A DNA stretch of 46,170 nt from an uncultured Brachyspira sp. (GTDB taxonomy: Bacteria; Spirochaetota; Brachyspiria; Brachyspirales; Brachyspiraceae): contig NZ_CALXYQ010000026.1 in the NCBI RefSeq assembly GCF_944393015.1, forward strand, positions 1-46,170. The letters are read 5' to 3'. The notes under the pieces were generated by a model that ran no database searches, was not told the DNA's origin, and worked only from the letters and a program-made list of their open reading frames with translations. Below, in pieces: positions 8,672 through 17,130 of the stretch. Position 1 is the first letter of the stretch. Each line of letters opens with the position of its first letter. A program made the translations under genes and the position numbers.

Positions 8672-9007
8672 ATGGGTATTTTTGGTAAAAAGTCTGACAA
8701 TAATAAACCCCAAGTCAAAGAAATCAATATCATAACTATTTGTGGTAATGGTTTAGGCAGCAGTTTAATGCTTGCACAAAATATTAAAAAACTTTGTGAA
8801 GAATCAGGAATTGAAAATGTAAATGTTGAAGCAAAAGATTTCAGCAGTGCAAAACAAACAAATGCTGATTTATATGTTTCTGTTGAAGAATTTACTTCTC
8901 AGTTAAATGTTGATAAATCACAAATTATCACTGTAAAAAACTATCATAAAAAAAGCGACTTAAAAGAAACAAATCTACTAGAAGCTATAAATAATTTAAG
9001 AAAATAA
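8672..9007 (+). CDS. PTS system IIB component, ascorbate (SgaB/UlaB) type
   Basis: A 111-residue cytoplasmic phosphocarrier. After a polar extension of about 18 residues it has the IIB fold: ITICGNGLGSSLMLAQNIKKL, with the phosphorylated cysteine at about C25 in the C-G-N-G-L-G-S-S loop, the SgaB/UlaB signature. It would pass phosphate from a IIA protein to the substrate carried by the IIC next door. AGGAG precedes the ATG. The gene is 77 bases after the peptidase and 73 before the IIC. No IIA gene is in the window, so IIA must be supplied from elsewhere. Confidence 0.88.
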   Translation: MGIFGKKSDNNKPQVKEINIITICGNGLGSSLMLAQNIKKLCEESGIENVNVEAKDFSSAKQTNADLYVSVEEFTSQLNVDKSQIITVKNYHKKSDLKETNLLEAINNLRK

Positions 9008-9080
9008 TAGCTTTATTTATAATATTTTGATAGTTTATCGGTAACAATAATTAATTAAATAAATAATAAAGGATAAAATC

Positions 9081-10442
9081 ATGTTAGAAAATATTTTAAG
9101 TATCATAAAAGATATTATTATACAACCAGCGTTAATATTGGGGCTTATTTCATTTATAGGATTAGTGGCTTTAAAAAAACCAGGTCACTTAATAATGCAA
9201 GGTACATTAGGACCTATATTAGGATATATAATGATGAGTGCAGGATCAGCAATAATCGTTACAAATTTAGATCCTCTAAGTAAATTAATAGAAGCCGGAT
9301 TTAAGATAAAAGGTGTTGTTCCAAATAATGAAGCCGTTGTAGCTGTAGCACAACAGTCATTAGGTATGTCTACTATGTTAATATTAGTTTTAGGATATGT
9401 ATTTAATATAATAATAGCAAGAATAACTAAATACAAATACATATTCTTAACAGGACACCACAGCTTTTTTATGGCATGTTTATTCTCTGCTGTTTTAAGT
9501 GCTATAGGATTTAAAGGAACACCATTAGTATTATTAGGCGGATTCTTTTTAGGCGCTTGGAGTGCTTTATCTCCTGCTATAGGTCAAAAAATAACAAATG
9601 AAGTAACCGATAACGGAGAAATAGCAATGGGACACTTTGGCAGTATCGGATATTATATATCAGGATTTATAGCTGATAAAATTGGAAATAAAAACAATAG
9701 TACAGAAGATATAAAAATACCAGAATATTTGGGATTCTTGAGAGACACTACAATATCAACTGCTATAATAATGTTAATATTTTATTTGGTTCCTACTATT
9801 GCTGCTGGAATGGAATTTTCAAGTACATTATCAAATGGAATGAATCCTATAGTATTTGCAATAATGTCAGCTTTACAATTTGCAATAGGTGTAAATATAG
9901 TATATAGCGGAGTTAGAATGATTGTTAGAGATTTGGTTCCTGCTTTCCAAGGAATATCTGAAAAAATAATTAAAGATTCTGTACCAGCTGTAGACTGTGC
10001 TGTATTCTTTACATTTGCTCAAAATGCAGTAGTTATAGGATTTATAAGCAGTTTTATAGCAGGTGTTATATCATTATTCATAATGGGAGCTATAGGCTGG
10101 GTTTTAATTATTCCAGGTTTAGTACCTCATTTCTTCTGCGGCGGTACAGCTGGTGTATATGGAAGTAAAAAAGGCGGAATTAGAGGATGTATAATAGGTT
10201 CTTTTATAAATGGACTTATAATATCTTTCTTACCTGCTTTATTACTACCTGTATTAGGAAATTTAGGATTTGCAAACACAACTTTTGGAGATGCCGATTT
10301 TGCTTTATTAGGTATAATAATAGGTAAAATAGGAAGTAGTGCTGGTGAAATAGGGGTATATGTTATAGCTGCTGTATTGGCTATAATTTTAATAATACCT
10401 AATTTCATAAAAACTAAAGGAAATGTTATTAACAACAATTAA
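9081..10442 (+). CDS. PTS system IIC component, ascorbate (SgaT/UlaA) type
   Basis: A 453-residue inner-membrane permease, hydrophobic over most of its length with about 10-11 transmembrane segments. It has UlaA/SgaT-like features: IQPALILGLISFIGL near the start, PGHLIMQGTLGPILGYIM, and a conserved late segment GLVPHFFCGGTAGVYG. It would take up a sugar acid or related compound with phosphorylation by the adjacent IIB. AAGGA precedes the ATG. It is followed after 16 bases by the transaldolase gene. Whether the substrate is L-ascorbate is uncertain: no ula catabolic enzymes (lactonase UlaG, decarboxylase UlaD, epimerases) follow. Confidence 0.88.
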   Translation: MLENILSIIKDIIIQPALILGLISFIGLVALKKPGHLIMQGTLGPILGYIMMSAGSAIIVTNLDPLSKLIEAGFKIKGVVPNNEAVVAVAQQSLGMSTMLILVLGYVFNIIIARITKYKYIFLTGHHSFFMACLFSAVLSAIGFKGTPLVLLGGFFLGAWSALSPAIGQKITNEVTDNGEIAMGHFGSIGYYISGFIADKIGNKNNSTEDIKIPEYLGFLRDTTISTAIIMLIFYLVPTIAAGMEFSSTLSNGMNPIVFAIMSALQFAIGVNIVYSGVRMIVRDLVPAFQGISEKIIKDSVPAVDCAVFFTFAQNAVVIGFISSFIAGVISLFIMGAIGWVLIIPGLVPHFFCGGTAGVYGSKKGGIRGCIIGSFINGLIISFLPALLLPVLGNLGFANTTFGDADFALLGIIIGKIGSSAGEIGVYVIAAVLAIILIIPNFIKTKGNVINNN

Positions 10443-10458
10443 TTTTAAGGAGTATTAA

Positions 10459-11184
10459 ATGAAATTTGAAGAATTAGCTAGCCAAATAAAAATATTTGCT
10501 GATGGAGCAGATATAAATACAATGAAAAAACAATATGAAAGTCCTTTTATAAAAGGCTTTACTTCAAATCCATCTATAATGAAAAGAGACGGAGTAAAAA
10601 GTTATAAAGAATTTTCTCAAACTCTTTTATCTTTTATAAAAGATAAATCAATATCTTTTGAAATATTTTCTGACAATATAGAAGATATGGAAAAAGAAGC
10701 TCTAGAAATATCAAGTTGGGGAAAAAATGTATGTGTAAAAATACCTATTACAAATTCTAAAGGAGAATACACATCAGAGCTTATAAAAAAATTATCTGAT
10801 AAAAATGTTAATATAAATGTAACTGCTGTATTTACAATAGATCAAGTAAAAAAAGTTGTAGATAATTTTTCGAAAGATACACAAAATATTATATCAATTT
10901 TTGCAGGAAGAATAGCTGATTCAGGTGTAGATCCTATGCCTATAATGAAAGAAGCTGTATCATTAGCAAAAAAACATAATAATATAGAAATTTTATGGGC
11001 TTCTCCTAGAGAAGTATATAATGCATTTCAAGCAAGAGATTGCGGCGTAGATATCATAACATGTTCTGCTGATATGATAGATAAACTATATAAAATCGGT
11101 TCTAAACTTGAAGACATATCACTAGATACTGTAAAAATGTTTGTACAAGCTACTAAAGATTTAGGATTTTCTGTATTTGAATAA
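10459..11184 (+). CDS. Small transaldolase / fructose-6-phosphate aldolase-like protein
   Basis: A 241-residue class I aldolase of the transaldolase family, small (MipB/TalC-like) type. It has FADGADINTMK near the N-terminus, GFTSNPSIM (family signature T-[ST]-N-P-[ST]), and the Schiff-base lysine at K94 in VCVKIPIT. Later segments NVTAVFT and ISIFAGRIADSG match the barrel strands and phosphate-binding region. It would cleave or transfer a three-carbon unit from a sugar phosphate. A strong AAGGAG stands before the ATG. Its place as last gene of the PTS operon suggests that it processes the imported phosphorylated sugar. Confidence 0.87.
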   Translation: MKFEELASQIKIFADGADINTMKKQYESPFIKGFTSNPSIMKRDGVKSYKEFSQTLLSFIKDKSISFEIFSDNIEDMEKEALEISSWGKNVCVKIPITNSKGEYTSELIKKLSDKNVNINVTAVFTIDQVKKVVDNFSKDTQNIISIFAGRIADSGVDPMPIMKEAVSLAKKHNNIEILWASPREVYNAFQARDCGVDIITCSADMIDKLYKIGSKLEDISLDTVKMFVQATKDLGFSVFE

Positions 11185-11207
11185 TTTTTATATAAAATAA
11201 AACTAAG

Positions 11208-11245
11208 AAGCATGGATAATTATAATTTTATCCATGCTTTTTTAT
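11208..11245. terminator. Bidirectional terminator
   Basis: AAGCATGGATAA (11208-11219) pairs exactly with TTATCCATGCTT (11228-11239), followed by TTTTTTTATT on the plus strand; the minus strand is also T-rich beyond the stem. The right arm contains the stop codon (11228-11230) of the converging minus-strand gene. It ends the PTS operon and probably the gene at 11228 as well. Confidence 0.88.
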
Positions 11246-11662
11246 TATATCTTTAAACTTTGAAACATCAAACATTCTAGTAGTTTTACTTTTTTCAAGT
11301 GAAGCCCTTATTATAAGCATATTACAATCAAGAAGATTATCATAAACATAATCAGGTTTCAAAACTATAGAACTTAATTTATTCTCACTAGCTTTACAAT
11401 CCAAATTATCAGGCAAATCATCATCGAATCTGAAAAATGCTTTATGCTCAGCAAATACAAAATCTTTACTGTTCCAATCTATTATAATTTCTTTACTATT
11501 ATTTTCTTTATTAACTTTAACAACTAAATATGTATCCTCGCTCCAAGATGATAATTTGTATGCTAGAAGTTTATAAGTGATAATGTTTCCGCTTTCTTCT
11601 ACTTTCCAATCATTTTCCTTTATTTGATAAACATTAGGATCCATAATATCTTTATCATCCAT
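11228..11662 (-). CDS. Protein of unknown function (144 aa)
   Basis: A 144-residue soluble, acidic protein with no signal peptide and no membrane segment. I do not recognise a family. The pattern of alternating hydrophobic and charged residues (LVVKVNKENNSKEIIIDW) suggests a beta-rich fold; a short basic helix (FKDIIKKHG) ends it. The start is well supported by AGGAGGT, one of the strongest ribosome sites in the window, 6-7 bases before the ATG. The upstream neighbour on the same strand is the sialidase-like gene, 71 bases away, so they may be co-transcribed. Its stop codon lies inside the shared terminator hairpin. Confidence 0.7.
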   Translation of the reverse strand: MDDKDIMDPNVYQIKENDWKVEESGNIITYKLLAYKLSSWSEDTYLVVKVNKENNSKEIIIDWNSKDFVFAEHKAFFRFDDDLPDNLDCKASENKLSSIVLKPDYVYDNLLDCNMLIIRASLEKSKTTRMFDVSKFKDIIKKHG

Positions 11663-11733
11663 AAATAATACCTCCTGTAAAATCGCTATTAATACTTATT
11701 ATTATATAGTTATATTTACTTTATACAATACTT

Positions 11734-12849
11734 TTAAATTAATGTAAACCTTTTTATATATATTTTTCTAATTTTATTTTTATCTTTATAACCATAATAT
11801 ACGCATGATATTATACCATTATTTTCAACACACCAAGGATAACCGCAGTCTGTGCTTTTCATATCAGAATCTATTATAATTTCTTCATTATTTGCCTTAT
11901 AATTAATTTTATCTATATTGAATATATCATCTGCATCATCAAAAACAATAGCCCTCACTCCATAAGGTTTTAATCTATAACCATAAGTAAGAAGCAATTT
12001 TCCATCACTTAAAATAAGAGGATTAAGAGGATATCCTTTAATATCTGTAAATACAGGTTTTGAAAAAGTTTTGCCTTTATCATTAGAATAGCTTATAGAA
12101 GTAAGTCCGTATTCATTATTTATATGAGTTCTTATAAATGCTATTATATTATTTTTATAATTAAGCAAAGAAGGTTCAACATATTCTATTCTTGATTTTT
12201 TTCCGTTTATCTTTTTAAACTCTGTTTCGCATAAAAAACTTTTTAACTTCCAATTAATTAAATCTTTAGAGGATATTATATGACATTGATATTTGCAGTT
12301 ATTTTTATTAATATTTTTTTTATAAGCATATATAGGAAGAAGCATTTCATCATTGATTTTGCATATACTTCCTCTAACGGCAAAATGCTTCATATTATTA
12401 GCTTCTATAACATAAGGTTTTGAAAAAGTTTTTCCATTATCATAGCTTATGACTACTCCTATTCCGCTTAAAAGTGCTATTGTGTTATCATATTCTATAA
12501 ATGTATAATCTTTAAATAATTCTTTTTCATTCATAGGGTGAAAAGTATATCTGAAATAATATGCCATTATAGTTTTTTCATCTATTCTAAAAAGCTGTGC
12601 ATCTTGTTTTGCCGCTTCATCATATTCACCAAATTCAAATACTTTCTCTACTCTATTTTTATTTATATTAACAATTGCAAGCATTGCTTTACTTAATGAA
12701 TGCAGATGAGAATAATGCTTCTTTATTTTTGGAGCTATTCTGAAACTTACCATACATCTATTATTATCAAGTTTAATAATGCTAGGAAAAGCTGAATATA
12801 AATTTTTATTTTCAAATATAACGTTCTCATTTAAAATATTAATTTTCAT
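11734..12849 (-). CDS. Sialidase-like beta-propeller (BNR repeat) protein
   Basis: A 371-residue protein with sialidase-superfamily features: two clear Asp-box repeats (SYDNGKTFSKP at about 145 and SYSNDKGKTFSKP at about 255), an early arginine motif (SFRIAPKIKK), RGSICKINDEMLLPIYA in the middle and a glutamate segment (EYVEPSLLNYKNNIIAFIRT) before the second box. The fold should be a six-bladed propeller. There is no signal peptide, so it is probably cytoplasmic. It could be a sialidase, another glycoside hydrolase of this fold or a phosphorylase; the catalytic Tyr/Glu pair cannot be fixed without alignment. It lies upstream of the 144-residue unknown gene. Confidence 0.7.
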   Translation of the reverse strand: MKINILNENVIFENKNLYSAFPSIIKLDNNRCMVSFRIAPKIKKHYSHLHSLSKAMLAIVNINKNRVEKVFEFGEYDEAAKQDAQLFRIDEKTIMAYYFRYTFHPMNEKELFKDYTFIEYDNTIALLSGIGVVISYDNGKTFSKPYVIEANNMKHFAVRGSICKINDEMLLPIYAYKKNINKNNCKYQCHIISSKDLINWKLKSFLCETEFKKINGKKSRIEYVEPSLLNYKNNIIAFIRTHINNEYGLTSISYSNDKGKTFSKPVFTDIKGYPLNPLILSDGKLLLTYGYRLKPYGVRAIVFDDADDIFNIDKINYKANNEEIIIDSDMKSTDCGYPWCVENNGIISCVYYGYKDKNKIRKIYIKRFTLI

Positions 12850-12886
12850 AAAAAAGCCTTATTTTTTATAAAATAATTTTCGGTAT

Positions 12887-12920
12887 AAAAAAGCCTGCAT
12901 ATACAAAAATATATACAGGC
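12887..12920 (-). terminator. Terminator of the 12952-13722 gene
   Basis: GCCTG-C-ATATA (12893-12903) pairs with TATAT-A-CAGGC (12910-12920), with one mismatch. On the minus strand it is followed by TTTTTT (12892 to 12887). It starts 31 bases past the stop codon at 12952. Confidence 0.8.
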
Positions 12921-12951
12921 CCAAAAAAATATTATAGATAGATATATTAAA

Positions 12952-13722
12952 TTAAAATCTCAATGTTATACCAATTCTAGGAAGCAGTAAAGCTCTTATA
13001 TTAGCAAAAGACTCATACTCCTTAAAGCTATTAAGATGAGATACCGCAAATAATGGAGAAGTCCAAGGTGCAACATAGTAACCTATATCAAATAATGAAA
13101 TATCTATACCAACCTGTACAGGCCAATTAGCTCCTGTTTTAGGGAATAACTGTATTCTCCATCCAAGTTCAAGTGACATATAGAAACCGCCATGTGAATA
13201 TATATCAGAAAGTCCTCCAGCTTCCAATGCACTTCCGCTTATAGAAAGTGCTGTACCTCCGAATCTAGGAGATAAGAAAAATCCGAATGGTGCATTTCTC
13301 CAAAAGAAAAATTTTACGTTCAATGACCATGGCACCGTACTAAAACTAACTTTATATCTATCCATTTTTACTTCACCTACTGAAAATCCTATATCAAGCC
13401 CAACGGTCATAAAATCAAGAGGGGCAAAATCATAGCTGAATCCTAAACCGAAAGCATAATGCTTAAGTTTTGTATCAACATAAGAACCTATATTACCGCC
13501 TGCTAAATCCTTTACAAAATCCTGAAACATAGGCTCCATTATACCAACACCTATATCAAATAAACCAGCATACAAAGTAGGTCCAAAGTTAATACCGAAC
13601 AAACTTCTGCCATGCATATAATCTAAAAATGCATTTCCTGTTGGTTCTCCTATATTTTGTGAAAATAATGATGCAGTGCTTAAAGTAAAAATAAGCATTA
13701 CTGATAAAATCAACTTCTTCAT
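12952..13722 (-). CDS. Putative outer-membrane beta-barrel protein
   Basis: A 256-residue exported protein: signal peptide about 1-22 (MKKLILSVMLIFTLSTASLFSQ), then glycine- and aromatic-rich segments with alternating hydrophobic residues, ending in an aromatic residue (IGITLRF), as expected for an outer-membrane barrel recognised by the BAM machinery. It probably has about eight to ten strands. No named family is recognised. GGAG lies 7 bases before the ATG. It is monocistronic: its own terminator follows, and the upstream neighbour is divergent across 180 bases of AT-rich sequence. Confidence 0.75.
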   Translation of the reverse strand: MKKLILSVMLIFTLSTASLFSQNIGEPTGNAFLDYMHGRSLFGINFGPTLYAGLFDIGVGIMEPMFQDFVKDLAGGNIGSYVDTKLKHYAFGLGFSYDFAPLDFMTVGLDIGFSVGEVKMDRYKVSFSTVPWSLNVKFFFWRNAPFGFFLSPRFGGTALSISGSALEAGGLSDIYSHGGFYMSLELGWRIQLFPKTGANWPVQVGIDISLFDIGYYVAPWTSPLFAVSHLNSFKEYESFANIRALLLPRIGITLRF

Positions 13723-13842
13723 AAAAAATCTCCGTTACAAAATTACATAATAAATAATATATTAAATAACAAAAAAATCAATAATGCATAATATCTAAAA
13801 TATAAAAATAATGACATAAACATCAAAAAAATAAAATTATAT

Positions 13843-13871
13843 TTGCATAAATTATAAATATCTAATACATT
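13843..13871 (+). promoter_or_regulatory. Candidate promoter of the 13903 gene
   Basis: TTGCAT (13843-13848), a 17-bp spacer and TACATT (13866-13871), 31 bases before the ATG at 13903. It lies in the divergent gap with the outer-membrane protein gene. The match is moderate. Confidence 0.35.
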
Positions 13872-13902
13872 TTAGTAATAAGAATATTTTTAGGGTACTT
13901 CT

Positions 13903-14754
13903 ATGAATAGAAAAAACAGAAGAAAAATAAATAATATAAAAAGAAGAAAAAAATATCATAAAAAGAATATAAAAACAAATAAAATAAAAAACTTACAAGA
14001 AAGTATTACAAATAAAGCAAAAGAATATATAAACGACGAAAATATACAAAAGATAAAAGATACCGCTGGAAAAGGATTTGAAAAAGCTAAACATTTCACA
14101 TCAGAAAATATAGATAAATTCCAAAAATATTTGGATGAACAAAATTTTAAAGGAAAGTTTAAAAATATAGCAAATGCAGGAATGGATAAAATAAAGGAAC
14201 ATTCAAAAAAGAAATATATGAGCAGATTATTAATATTTTTTCATAAGCATTATATACTTAATTTTTCTATTTTATTTATAGTCGCAATATTAGTATTCAG
14301 AAATATATACATCACTCATAATAGAGAGATAGAAAAAAGTTTGAATTATTCAATTACAAATTATGCACCATCATTAGATGATATTATAATAGCAAAAGAA
14401 GATTACTACACAAATATGATAATAAGACAAATATCAAGCAATAAAACAGCCACTAATAATATAGTATTAAAAAGCTCATCTATTAATGATTTAGAAGCAA
14501 CATTAAAAAATGTACTTGATAATTATAATAAAAATCTTCAAACTTCATTAAATGAAACTATAAAATCATCTAATACAGTTATAAATTTTTGGTTTGCATT
14601 TTTATCTGTAATAATAATAATATTCACTATTATAGGGATAATAATAAATAATAGAATAATAAAAACTTCAAAAAAAAGAATTAATAAATTTAATAGAGAA
14701 TACAATAAAAAATTAAATACAATGAAAAAACAAGTAATGGAGTTAAAAAAATAA
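13903..14754 (+). CDS. Two-TM protein with basic N-terminus and coiled-coil region
   Basis: A 283-residue protein that I do not recognise. The N-terminal 30 residues are strongly basic (MNRKNRRKINNIKRRKK...). Residues 30-105 look amphipathic and helical (repeats such as KIKDTAGKGFEKAKHFTSENIDKF). A first transmembrane segment is at about 113-132, a loop of about 95 residues follows that is probably outside the cytoplasm, a second transmembrane segment is at about 226-248, and the tail is basic and helical. The basic ends suggest that both termini are cytoplasmic, perhaps near DNA or membrane lipids; this is inference. AGGG lies about 10 bases before the ATG. The TPR gene begins 21 bases downstream. 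Confidence 0.7.
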   Translation: MNRKNRRKINNIKRRKKYHKKNIKTNKIKNLQESITNKAKEYINDENIQKIKDTAGKGFEKAKHFTSENIDKFQKYLDEQNFKGKFKNIANAGMDKIKEHSKKKYMSRLLIFFHKHYILNFSILFIVAILVFRNIYITHNREIEKSLNYSITNYAPSLDDIIIAKEDYYTNMIIRQISSNKTATNNIVLKSSSINDLEATLKNVLDNYNKNLQTSLNETIKSSNTVINFWFAFLSVIIIIFTIIGIIINNRIIKTSKKRINKFNREYNKKLNTMKKQVMELKK

Positions 14755-14775
14755 AAAAAAGAAAGTGAAAACAAT

Positions 14776-15147
14776 TTGCAGATAAATAGTCTTTATAATT
14801 TAGCAAATACAGCATTCGATAATAAAGATTATAACACTTCTATATCTTATTATGATAAAGTTTTAGAATTAAATAATAGTTTTGCTCATGCAATATATAA
14901 CAGAGCAATAGCTTATTATTATGTTAACAATCATACTAAATGTGCATTTGAACTTATAACATTATACAATAATAATAAATCAAATGAGATAAAGAATTTA
15001 ATACTAAAAAATATAATAGAACTTGCAAATAATAATATAGAAATTGCAATTCTATTCTGCGATAATGAAAATATAGATTATAAATCATTACAGCAGAAAG
15101 AAGAAAAGCAATCATTATTTGAAAGGATAAAAAATATTATATCCTAA
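14776..15147 (+). CDS. Small TPR-repeat protein
   Basis: A 123-residue protein. Residues about 3-60 form nearly two tetratricopeptide repeats (LANTAFDNKDYNTSISYYDK, then FAHAIYNRAIAYYYVNNHTK with the canonical N-R-A-I-A-Y-Y pattern). The rest is helical. There is no signal peptide, so it is probably a cytoplasmic scaffold. The start appears to be TTG at 14776, since no ATG exists before the repeats; a purine-rich AGAAAGTGAAAA precedes it. It follows the two-TM gene by 21 bases and is probably translated from the same transcript, so the two may work together. Confidence 0.65.
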   Translation: MQINSLYNLANTAFDNKDYNTSISYYDKVLELNNSFAHAIYNRAIAYYYVNNHTKCAFELITLYNNNKSNEIKNLILKNIIELANNNIEIAILFCDNENIDYKSLQQKEEKQSLFERIKNIIS

Positions 15148-15159
15148 TTTTATTAATAA

Positions 15160-15837
15160 TTATTTAAAAATATCATTAGTGGCATCATACCAAAACACGA
15201 AATCTAAATACTCCATAGGTATTTTCTCGCTTTTTGAGTATTCAACCAAATTTGATTCGCATTGAAGATAATTATTTTTTGTAAGGCTTGTTTTAGGAGT
15301 CATACCTTCAGGCAAAATGCTTAATTTATCCATTACACGCATTATATGTCTGTCGAGTATAGCGATTTTTTGTCCGAACCCTATATTTCTAAGAAAATGA
15401 CTAGCCTCTTTAAGTCCATAGCCTTTTACTTCTTTGGCAAGCTCATTTCTTAATTCTACCATAGTATCATTTTTTAAAGCTTCATTAATTCTGTCTTTTA
15501 ATACAAACTTTTCATTTGGGAAATATAATTTTCTAGCAAGCACTATATTTTCAGCTTTCATATTATGAAATCTTACATGCTTTATTAATATATTAGCTAC
15601 TTTTTCAGCACTTCCTTTGAAAAGCAGATTATTATTGTATAAATCAATTATAGCAGCAGCACCGCTTCTAGCCTTTGTTTGAGGCGTACATATACAAAAT
15701 GCAAGTTCAGCAAATAATCTTTTATCATTATCTCTTTTAAAAACTCTCTCAAAATATTCAAGTCTTCTTTTCATTCTCTCATGAAGTACTTTATCTTTAT
15801 ATATTCCCATCAAATGTTTAGCATATTCCTTATCCAT
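15160..15837 (-). CDS. ogg: N-glycosylase/DNA lyase, Ogg2 family
   Basis: A 225-residue helix-hairpin-helix DNA glycosylase of the 8-oxoguanine Ogg2 type (the size of archaeal and Thermotoga Ogg2, about 205-225). It removes oxidised guanine and cleaves the abasic site. The hairpin and catalytic region reads VKGYGLKEASHFLRNIG, with the catalytic lysine at about K143, followed by the catalytic aspartate at about D162 in ILDRHIMRVM. The C-terminus ends FVFWYDATNDIFK, typical of the group. No iron-sulphur cluster cysteines are present, which separates it from endonuclease III. It is transcribed away from the Mre11/Rad50-like pair across a 189-base divergent gap. Confidence 0.85.
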   Translation of the reverse strand: MDKEYAKHLMGIYKDKVLHERMKRRLEYFERVFKRDNDKRLFAELAFCICTPQTKARSGAAAIIDLYNNNLLFKGSAEKVANILIKHVRFHNMKAENIVLARKLYFPNEKFVLKDRINEALKNDTMVELRNELAKEVKGYGLKEASHFLRNIGFGQKIAILDRHIMRVMDKLSILPEGMTPKTSLTKNNYLQCESNLVEYSKSEKIPMEYLDFVFWYDATNDIFK

Positions 15838-15916
15838 AATCAGCCCCTATATTGAATATAAAATCATATAAATGATACTATTATATAAATTAAATTTCAA
15901 TCTATAAAATAGAATA

Positions 15917-15945
15917 TTGATTAATTAATATATTTAATTTATAAT
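15917..15945 (+). promoter_or_regulatory. Promoter of the Mre11/Rad50-like operon
   Basis: TTGATT (15917-15922), a 17-bp spacer and a perfect TATAAT (15940-15945), about 80 bases before the ATG at 16027. It lies in the gap divergent from the Ogg2 gene. Confidence 0.55.
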
Positions 15946-16026
15946 ACAAAAATACAGTTTTAATAAAAAATTATTAACAATTATTAATGATAATATTATT
16001 AACTATAATAAATAAAAGAGAATTTT

Positions 16027-17097
16027 ATGGCTAAATTATTAATATCAAGCGACTTACATCTTAGTGTTCAGGAAAAAGAATATTCACTTTCTGTACTAGA
16101 TGAGATAATAGAATATGCAAAAGATTATGATGCTTTAATGCTTCTTGGAGATACTTTCAATACTTTTGAAGATTTGCAAGAATTAAAAGATGTGTTCTCA
16201 AAAAAAATGGAAGATTATCAAAAAGATGTGTACTTACTTAAAGGCAATCATGAAAACTTAAAGGCTAAAGGCATAACATTAAATAAATTAAAATTTCCTG
16301 AAAATGTCATAGTGATAGAAGATATAAATTTTTTTAATATTGACAACTTGGATATTATAGCACTGCCCTACAGTGAAAAATATATTATAGATAATGATAT
16401 AAATAAAAAGATAGAAAGTTTAAATGCTGATAACAGAATAGTAATAGCTCATGGTATAGTTGAAGGTACATTATGGGCTATAGAGGAAAATGAAGAATCA
16501 GCAAGCATACCAATAGATATAATAAAAAAGATAGACCCCAACATTGCAATAGTAGGACATATACATAAACAAATGGAAGTTAATATTGAAAATATAGAAA
16601 TAATATATACAGGTTCTGCAAGAGTTTGGAGAAGAACTAAATCAGAAATGGGTATAAGAAGATGTTTAGCTATTGACAGTGCAAATAATTCTATTAAAAA
16701 AATATTTATAAATATAAAAAATGCCGGAGTATATAGAGTATATGAAAGCAATATTTATAATATATCAAATATAGAACAAAAAGCATCAGAATGGGATATA
16801 AACGATATTATAGACATAAATATTTACGGAATAGCTGAAGATGAAAATGAACTTGATGAAAAGATAAATACTATAAAAAATAAATATTCAAAATATGTAA
16901 GGGACTTTAATATAAAAACTTCGGACATATTTTTACTTGAAAATGCCTATAATGAAAGTATTATAAAAGAGTTCTTATCAATAGCAGATGAATATGAATT
17001 TAATACTAATAATGAAGAAGATTTGGAAATAGTTGAAATTGCTAAACGTATAGGCATAGAAAAACTATATACTGCATTACAAAATAATAAAAGATAA
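16027..17097 (+). CDS. Mre11/SbcD/YhaO-like metallophosphoesterase
   Basis: A 356-residue calcineurin-like phosphoesterase that should act as a DNA nuclease with its neighbour. All five metal motifs are visible: D9 and H11 in SSDLHL, D42 in LLGDTF, N74-H75 in KGNHEN, H142 in VIAHG, and H178/H180 in IVGHIHK. The C-terminal 130 residues are helical and acidic and probably contact the ATPase. In bacteria such proteins pair with SbcC or YhaN to process double-strand ends and hairpins. The ATPase gene starts 33 bases downstream, an operon arrangement. Size is closer to YhaO and compact SbcD than to full SbcD. Confidence 0.88.
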   Translation: MAKLLISSDLHLSVQEKEYSLSVLDEIIEYAKDYDALMLLGDTFNTFEDLQELKDVFSKKMEDYQKDVYLLKGNHENLKAKGITLNKLKFPENVIVIEDINFFNIDNLDIIALPYSEKYIIDNDINKKIESLNADNRIVIAHGIVEGTLWAIEENEESASIPIDIIKKIDPNIAIVGHIHKQMEVNIENIEIIYTGSARVWRRTKSEMGIRRCLAIDSANNSIKKIFINIKNAGVYRVYESNIYNISNIEQKASEWDINDIIDINIYGIAEDENELDEKINTIKNKYSKYVRDFNIKTSDIFLLENAYNESIIKEFLSIADEYEFNTNNEEDLEIVEIAKRIGIEKLYTALQNNKR

Positions 17098-17130
17098 TAA
17101 TTAAAAATAAATATTAAACGGAAAATTACA

